From: Apium graveolens
Taxonomy: Eukaryota > Streptophyta > Magnoliopsida > Apiales > Apiaceae
Assembly (NCBI RefSeq): GCF_009905375.1
Contig: NC_133653.1
Span: forward strand, 90,755,671-90,819,670
DNA: 64,000 nt
Reading direction: 5' to 3'
Notes under the pieces: generated by a model
Databases searched by the model: none
The model's input: the letters and a program-made list of their open reading frames with translations, nothing else
What the model was told of the DNA's origin: nothing
Translations under genes and position numbers: made by a program
Part shown: in pieces, positions 59,131 to 64,000 of the stretch
Position numbering within the stretch: the stretch's first letter is position 1
How the letters are laid out: each line of letters begins with the position of its first letter

Positions 59131-60900
59131 TTGTTTGATTAAGAAATCATAATTGAAGAAAACCAAACAAAACCAAGAAAGTATTAAATGATACCACATT
59201 TTAATTATTATACTATAATATAGATTATATGGTAGAAATAAGTTTAAATTCATGCAAAGTTAATAAAAGAAGAAAATTTCATGTATTTAAGAACAATACT
59301 AACTTGTAGTGACATTAAGTATTGTGTAACTCGTGAATCATATTTTTAACACACAAAATAATTCTTATCATATTTCTAACATATAAATACATAAAATAAT
59401 TAAGAACAAATCAATAGTTTATACCTATTTAGAGTATGCACATGCATCACTCTAGCTAAAGATTACATTGTGACCGAATGCGGTCATAGTTGCGGTCAAC
59501 CTTCATTTATAACCGGTAGAAATTAAATATGACTGAATGCAGTCGAATTTAAGGTCATCGCTCTAATTATATCCGGTTAGAGTTAATCATATATCAGCGA
59601 TTCGCGTGAAACATATCCAATGTTCTAGATTTAACTAATCAATACAACAATCCAACGGCCTTCTTACATTTTATAAACCCGTTATACACATACATATATT
59701 TATAATCACTGTATTATATTTTTTTCTGCTCTCCCTCCCAATTTCTTCCCTATCTTCCCCTTCTGGTCTCTCTTACACAAATGAACTCACAAATATACAC
59801 AATTATAGATTTATGTATATACACACCCACATATTTGTACACATTCTCAATTCCTCTCTTACATACACATTCTCAATTCCCCTCTTACAATATGTTCCAT
59901 ACAAGATTAACACTAACAAAATGAACTTATGTATTGGCATTTTCGATGATAAATAATTTCCACAAATCAACGATATCTGGGCAATCAAAACAACTATGTT
60001 AAGTAATATATATATACATATATATACACACATCATTTTCGTCAAACTGATTATATAAAAAAGTAATATTAATAAGAAATTTAACATTAAATTATGATGT
60101 TAGATTGTAGCTTAATTTTTCTAGAAAAAAATAGCTGAATGTAGAATGCAGAGGAAGCCCTATTCAAACTTTTTAAACTTTAATTTTTTCAAAATTTTAG
60201 TCAAAAGTAATTGATTAAATTAATGTAAAAATTTATGAATTTTGCAAAAATTGACAAATCTAATAATGACTGATACAATTATGTCAAATTTAACTAAAAA
60301 TAAACGTCTATAATCAATTTTAGAGTTATTTTTTTACTAGTGAAATATATGCATAGTAAAGAAAAGACTTAATTTCATTTTAACCATTCAAATGCACATA
60401 AAAATATGTAACAATCATTAAAAATTGAAAACGTTCAAGTTCAACTGTTGAAGTTGACTAAGTGAACACATAAAAAATCTAAGGGTGTGAGTGTATGTTT
60501 GAATTAGTTTTGTAAAAGTTCATTTCCTGTAAAGAATTCCCATAAGTAATAACTTCAAGTATATTATTGCTTATGATTTAGTAGCTTGGAATAATTTGTT
60601 AGATGTTTTTATGACCTTTTAGGTTAAACTAATAAAAAAAGAGAGAAACTAATTAACAGGTAAGAGAGAAACCAATACAAGAATTAGAGGTTTCTAATTG
60701 ACTATCATGAATATCTAATTTATGTTTTTTGTTTGGTAAAGACAATTCTTCTTGTGTTTATAAAATCCTCTTGTAAGGTAGACTATAGTATCTATAATTA
60801 TTCTTCAAACTTCAATCCCACCGTTTTGCTATAATTCGCCAATATATGGGACATTATATATACAAGAAAGTTATATTACAATTGGTAGATCAATTATGGG
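59131..60900. other. AT-rich intergenic DNA
   Basis: No convincing gene is seen. It includes a small tandem duplication with hairpins at 59472-59590, a pyrimidine-rich stretch at about 59725-59775, and several AC/TA-rich runs. Confidence 0.4.
59472..59590. repeat. Two-unit tandem repeat with a GACCG-AATG-CGGTC hairpin
   Basis: Unit 1 contains GACCGAATGCGGTC (59472-59485) and unit 2 GACTGAATGCAGTC (59531-59544), 59 bp apart, each followed by similar sequence (ggtca, then ccggt and aga-ttaa). Each word is a 5-bp stem with an AATG loop. The two differ by a paired C/G to T/A change that keeps the stem. Confidence 0.7.
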
Positions 60901-60962
60901 AGTTTTTCTGAAGAATATGTTTTTTCTGAAGAATGTCCTAAGAGTGCATATGGAGTTTTTCA
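60901..60962. repeat. Copy of the germin-gene downstream flank (segment 1)
   Basis: TTTTCTGAAGAATGTCCTAA and the following tgcatatggagtttttcac closely match 62627-62673, which lies downstream of the germin-like gene. A partial copy is also at 62567-62600. Confidence 0.6.
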
Positions 60963-61296
60963 CCGATTGGACATCTTTCTCCCGAACATCCCAGAAATCC
61001 CAAATATCTTTCTCCCGAACCGAAATTCAAGCCCTAGAATTAGAACCAAACTCTTGATACCATTTTGTTTTAACGAATGAAAGAAATATTGTAATAAATG
61101 TAAAGAAAAGAACATAAATAGGCAGAAGAGAAAAGTTTTATTGATCTTGATTTATGCCGATACAGATTACTAAGTACATGTTTAGGTTATGGCCTAAAGG
61201 GTTTATATATTATTCACTGGGCGGTTACAGAAAAGCCCAGAAAAATAGGGTCAAAATAGATAACCCTTTAAACCATATTCAAGGTATATTCTAACA
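60963..61296 (-). mobile_element. Remnant of a minus-strand Copia element with a short LTR
   Basis: The LTR at 61066-61296 (231 bp) reads on the minus strand from TGTTAGAATATACC to TTAAAACA. It is followed by a primer site reading ATGGTATCAAGAG (complement of 61051-61063) and about 90 bases of leader. The rest of the element is absent. The short LTR and this primer context are unlike the three large Copia elements. Confidence 0.75.
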
Positions 61297-61301
61297 AATA
61301 T

Positions 61302-61918
61302 TGTTATGAGTTGTCCCACATCGTTCGTGAGAGGGGCAGATGGCTAGAATATAAGCAGCCAGTTAACTTTATTAGAACGAGGCCTTTTGGGAGTGACCCA
61401 AAAATAAACTCGTACGGGCCTAGCCCAGAGCGGATAATATCATACTAATGTGGAGTTAGGCTTGCTTAGCAATCCCAACAAGTGGTATCAGATTTTCAAG
61501 TTATAATAGTCCAAAACCAATCTCAGACGGGCTCCAAGAATGGACCTAGAAGAGGCGACAGATAGGTTACCCCGGGAAGGACTTTAAGGGAGAGGAGGTG
61601 GACCTTCCAGTATGGACCTTAGGGGAGTCAGAAAGCCAGAAAGATTCCAGTATGGGTGCAGGGGGAACATATCGCACAATTAGGAGGTAGATATGACAAA
61701 TGTCGAGCCCGATGTGTGAATGAGGAGATTTTTAGGAGTTGTCCCACGTTGTTCGTGAGTTGTTCGTGAGAGGGGAAGATTACTAGCATATAAGCAGCCA
61801 TTTAACTTCATTAGAATGAGACCTCTTGGGACTGACCCAAAATAAACCCGTGCGGGTCTGGCCCAAAGAGGACAATATCATACTAATGTGGAGTTAGGCC
61901 TGCTTAGGAAACCCAACA
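61302..61918 (+). mobile_element. TRIM (terminal-repeat retrotransposon in miniature)
   Basis: A 179-bp LTR (61302-61480, TGTTATGAGTTGTCCC...ATCCCAACA) is followed by TGGTATCAGA at 61483, a 250-bp interior without coding sequence, and a second LTR (about 61730-61918) ending AACCCAACA. The LTRs share the typical TRIM phrases GTCCCACRTYG, GACCCAAAAATAAAC, GGACAATATCATAC and GGAGTTAGGC. LTR 2 has lost its TG start and has a 10-bp internal duplication (gttgttcgtga). No clear target duplication is visible. It could only move in trans. Confidence 0.85.
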
Positions 61919-62010
61919 GTTTTGCAACGTTTTGGCCAAACATAACTTCATATAACAAATCGGTATTGCATTAAAAAAAATCCATAAAAGTTATTCTAGA
62001 ACGTCTAATA
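61919..62010 (-). pseudogene. Copy of the germin-like gene 3' end/UTR (segment 2)
   Basis: gttttgcaacgttttgg..caaa, then aacaaatcggtattgcatta and ttctagaac match 62868-62950, the 3' UTR and stop region of the intact germin-like gene, in the same orientation. Beyond about 62010 the match fades, so only the gene's extreme 3' end is recognisable. Confidence 0.6.
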
Positions 62011-62286
62011 TCGGAAGCTCCTTGTGTTGAGTACGTAATATCGTGTGCTCACCATTATTATTTTGTGATCATAGAATTATTTTGTAATTTTTAAAATTGT
62101 GTTTTTGGGGACCATTGTTAGATATTGTTGAATATATTGTTGAAGCGGCTAATTATTTAGCTCATTTATTTTTCATAACCTGATTGTATCATCAGTTGAG
62201 GGTTTTCCCGATTAAATCTCTTTCAATTTTTTAATAAAATCTGCTCTAAATTTGGCAAAAAAAGGTCATTAATAATTTATTATTTG

Positions 62287-62287
<1 letters not shown>
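62011..62287. other. Intergenic DNA with no recognised feature
   Basis: AT-rich; I see nothing gene-like. Confidence 0.4.

Positions 62288-62327
<40 letters not shown>
62288..62327. repeat. TA microsatellite
   Basis: A run of about 38 bases of alternating T and A. Confidence 0.95.
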
Positions 62328-62329
<2 letters not shown>

Positions 62330-62331
<2 letters not shown>

Positions 62332-62940
62332 TTGTTCTAGTCGAGTTATCGAGTTCCAACCTAATTCGAGCTAAACAAATATAGTCTGAGCCAAACAGAT
62401 AAAAACCACGACTCAACCATTTTCATATTTATGACCTGCTAGTTTAACAAAATTAGCCGAACCAAATTCATTTAAACGAGCTGATCCCGAATTTTGTTCA
62501 CGAGCGGCCCTGTTTATTTGGGGCACTTTTCAGATTGAGCGGTTGAAATCCTTGTTTTTATTTCTTGGTTTTTCTGTAGAATATCCTAATAGGGCAGTTG
62601 GAGCGAAAGAAATCCTTATTTTTATTTATTGATTTTTCTGAAGAATATCCTAATAGTGCATGTGGAGTTTTTCACTTATTGGTTAATTGATAGATTAAAA
62701 TCCCGATGATAATAGTGCAACAACATATTGTAGAATTTGTTTTCCACCAGCAGGAAACTGGAATTGCAAGGAATTTTAAAAAAAAAATATCAGTTACAGG
62801 CACTAGTTATACAATTACACAAAAAGCTAGAGGTTAGAGCAAGTTCGTCAGCGATAACAAGCAAAGTTTTGCAACATTTTGGTCAAAAAGAACATCAAGT
62901 AACAAATTAGTATTGCATTAAATGTAATCGATAAAGTTCT
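62330..62940. other. Downstream flank and 3' UTR of the germin-like gene
   Basis: It contains two partial copies of a TTTCTGAAGAATATCCTAAT word (62567 and 62627) also present at 60901. The part next to the stop codon (about 62750-62940) is probably 3' UTR. The polyadenylation site cannot be fixed from sequence. Confidence 0.5.
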
Positions 62941-62941
62941 T

Positions 62942-63761
62942 CTAGAACTCAGACTGAATACTGGAGACGACATTCTTGCCCACTTGGAATGCCTTACCAA
63001 GTATATCACTTGATATAGCTAGTTTAGAACCAAACACAGCATTTGCGATGGTAATGACTCCTGGATTTTGGCTGCTAAGACCTGCAATAGCCATGGCATT
63101 GCCTTTTCCTACGTTTTTCTGGTAGTGAATGAGACCAATGGGGAAGACAAACATATCACCCTTGTGTAGTATTTTTGAAATTAATCTATTGTCCGGATTT
63201 GAGGTGACAAATCCAACTTCAAGGCTGCCTTTAATGACTGTTAAGATTTCGGTGGCACGAGGATGGGTGTGAGGAGGATTGATGCCCCCTGGTGCATAGT
63301 CAATGCGGACAAGGGAGATGCCTAGTGTATTTAGTCCTGGAATCTGAGTTGTGGCCACAGGAGTTACTCGTGAGCCAACTGCATTGCTTGTGTTGCCTGA
63401 TATATGAAGTCCGCTAAAAGAAAAGTCACTGGCTTGAACCATGCTCGGATTCTTGCATGCTAATCCATTTATGAGAACTGCAGATTGTCAAGGAAAATTG
63501 GCCAGCAAGTGTGAGACATGCAAGTAATTATATACGCACTCTATACTACTGCAATTGAAGCAGCTTAAAACTATAAATTTAGTACTTTTGATCGGAGGTT
63601 AGTGCAGTAAACACAAAAAAAAGAAAGAATACTTCTAATATTTCTTTACCTTGGCTGTTTGATTGAGCAACGCAAAAATCTTGAAGTGGACTATGGTCAG
63701 CTGCCATGGCAAAGCAGAAAGAAAGAGCTAAAAGCCCTACCAAGACAATGAATTTCACCAT
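62942..63761 (-). CDS. Germin-like protein, two exons
   Basis: Exon 1 is 63650-63761 and exon 2 is 62942-63477, joined over a 172-bp GT-AG phase-1 intron (63478-63649), giving 215 residues, the usual germin-like length. Residues 1-20 form a hydrophobic signal peptide ([18 protein letters not shown]), so the product is secreted to the cell wall. Cys30 and Cys45 fit the conserved disulfide. The cupin barrel carries germin box 1 ([11 protein letters not shown]; His107, His109, Glu114) and box 2 ([11 protein letters not shown]; His155), so all four metal ligands are present. Asn66 in NTS is a likely glycan site. Germin-like proteins bind Mn and some act as superoxide dismutase or oxalate oxidase; which activity applies cannot be told. 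The ATG chosen is the only one giving a signal peptide. It appears intact and is the one credible host gene here. Confidence 0.96.
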
Positions 63762-63856
63762 TTCCTTTCAAATTGTGAGAAGCTGATTTGTATAAACAGA
63801 GAGATGAATGTATATGATTATGATTGAGGTATGCATATGTACACACAGGTCTTTCC

Positions 63857-63864
63857 TTATATAT
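63857..63864 (-). promoter_or_regulatory. TATA box of the germin-like gene
   Basis: The minus strand reads TATATAAG about 95 bases upstream of the ATG, a normal plant spacing for TATA, start site and short leader. Confidence 0.7.
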
Positions 63865-64000
63865 AGAGAAATGTGTGGTAGGTCCAATTGCCGTCCTAGA
63901 TTTGGATTTCATGAAACAGTCTTAATCCGTTGCATGTGTATCTAACACCGAGTGAGACTTGGCACGATTTAGACAGACAAACGAGTGTAAAAGTACAAAC

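Noticed and set aside
59803..60087. 94-residue minus-strand ORF with hydrophobic and Cys/Tyr-rich stretches
   Set aside because: Compositional ORF from AC/TA-rich repeats; no start context, domain or neighbour supports it.

Overview
The window looks like a repeat-dense stretch of a flowering-plant (probably eudicot) nuclear genome. It is AT-rich, packed with nested LTR retrotransposons, and carries a Stowaway-type MITE, a TRIM and one intact host gene with a plant-type intron. A family such as Apiaceae would fit, but that is a guess I cannot support from sequence alone. I saw no rRNA, tRNA or organellar segment.

Layout. 1-9430 is a Ty3/Gypsy element on the minus strand (Gypsy-A copy 1), with its 3' end outside the window. 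It sits inside a minus-strand Copia element (Copia-1, 9431-15881). 15882-17356 and 24811-about 26010 are two halves of an old Athila-like Gypsy gag-protease. They are split by Gypsy-B (17357-24810, target duplication caatt), a collapsed element with two long LTRs and almost no interior. From about 26010 comes Copia-2 (plus strand): LTR, gag, integrase, RT-RNase H, then extra downstream ORFs. It fuses at about 35065, with no LTR between, to the 3' part of Copia-3. Copia-3 (35065-39148 and 53336-57177) is split by Gypsy-A copy 2 (39149-53330), a structurally complete insertion with 4.3-kb LTRs and a 5-bp target duplication, but no intact coding sequence.

From 57178 to 64000 the sequence is gene-flanking DNA: a Stowaway MITE, degenerate tandem repeats, a Copia LTR remnant, a TRIM, and at the right end an intact two-exon germin-like protein gene on the minus strand. 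Copies of its 3' flank lie further left, suggesting a lost tandem duplicate.

How parts relate. The three Copia elements share an architecture: a C-rich tract near the LTR end, a gag with two or three zinc knuckles, and a spacer after pol. Each carries its own private short motif with dyad symmetry, repeated many times in the LTR upstream of a TATA box and again after pol. In Copia-2 and Copia-3 the post-pol array lies just upstream of a second TATA box and an extra ORF. This paired motif-array/promoter arrangement is the most unusual thing in the window. The two Gypsy-A copies share the same internal deletion and the same scrambled interior, so they belong to a non-autonomous family that must be moved in trans. 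Copy 2 appears to have inserted very recently.
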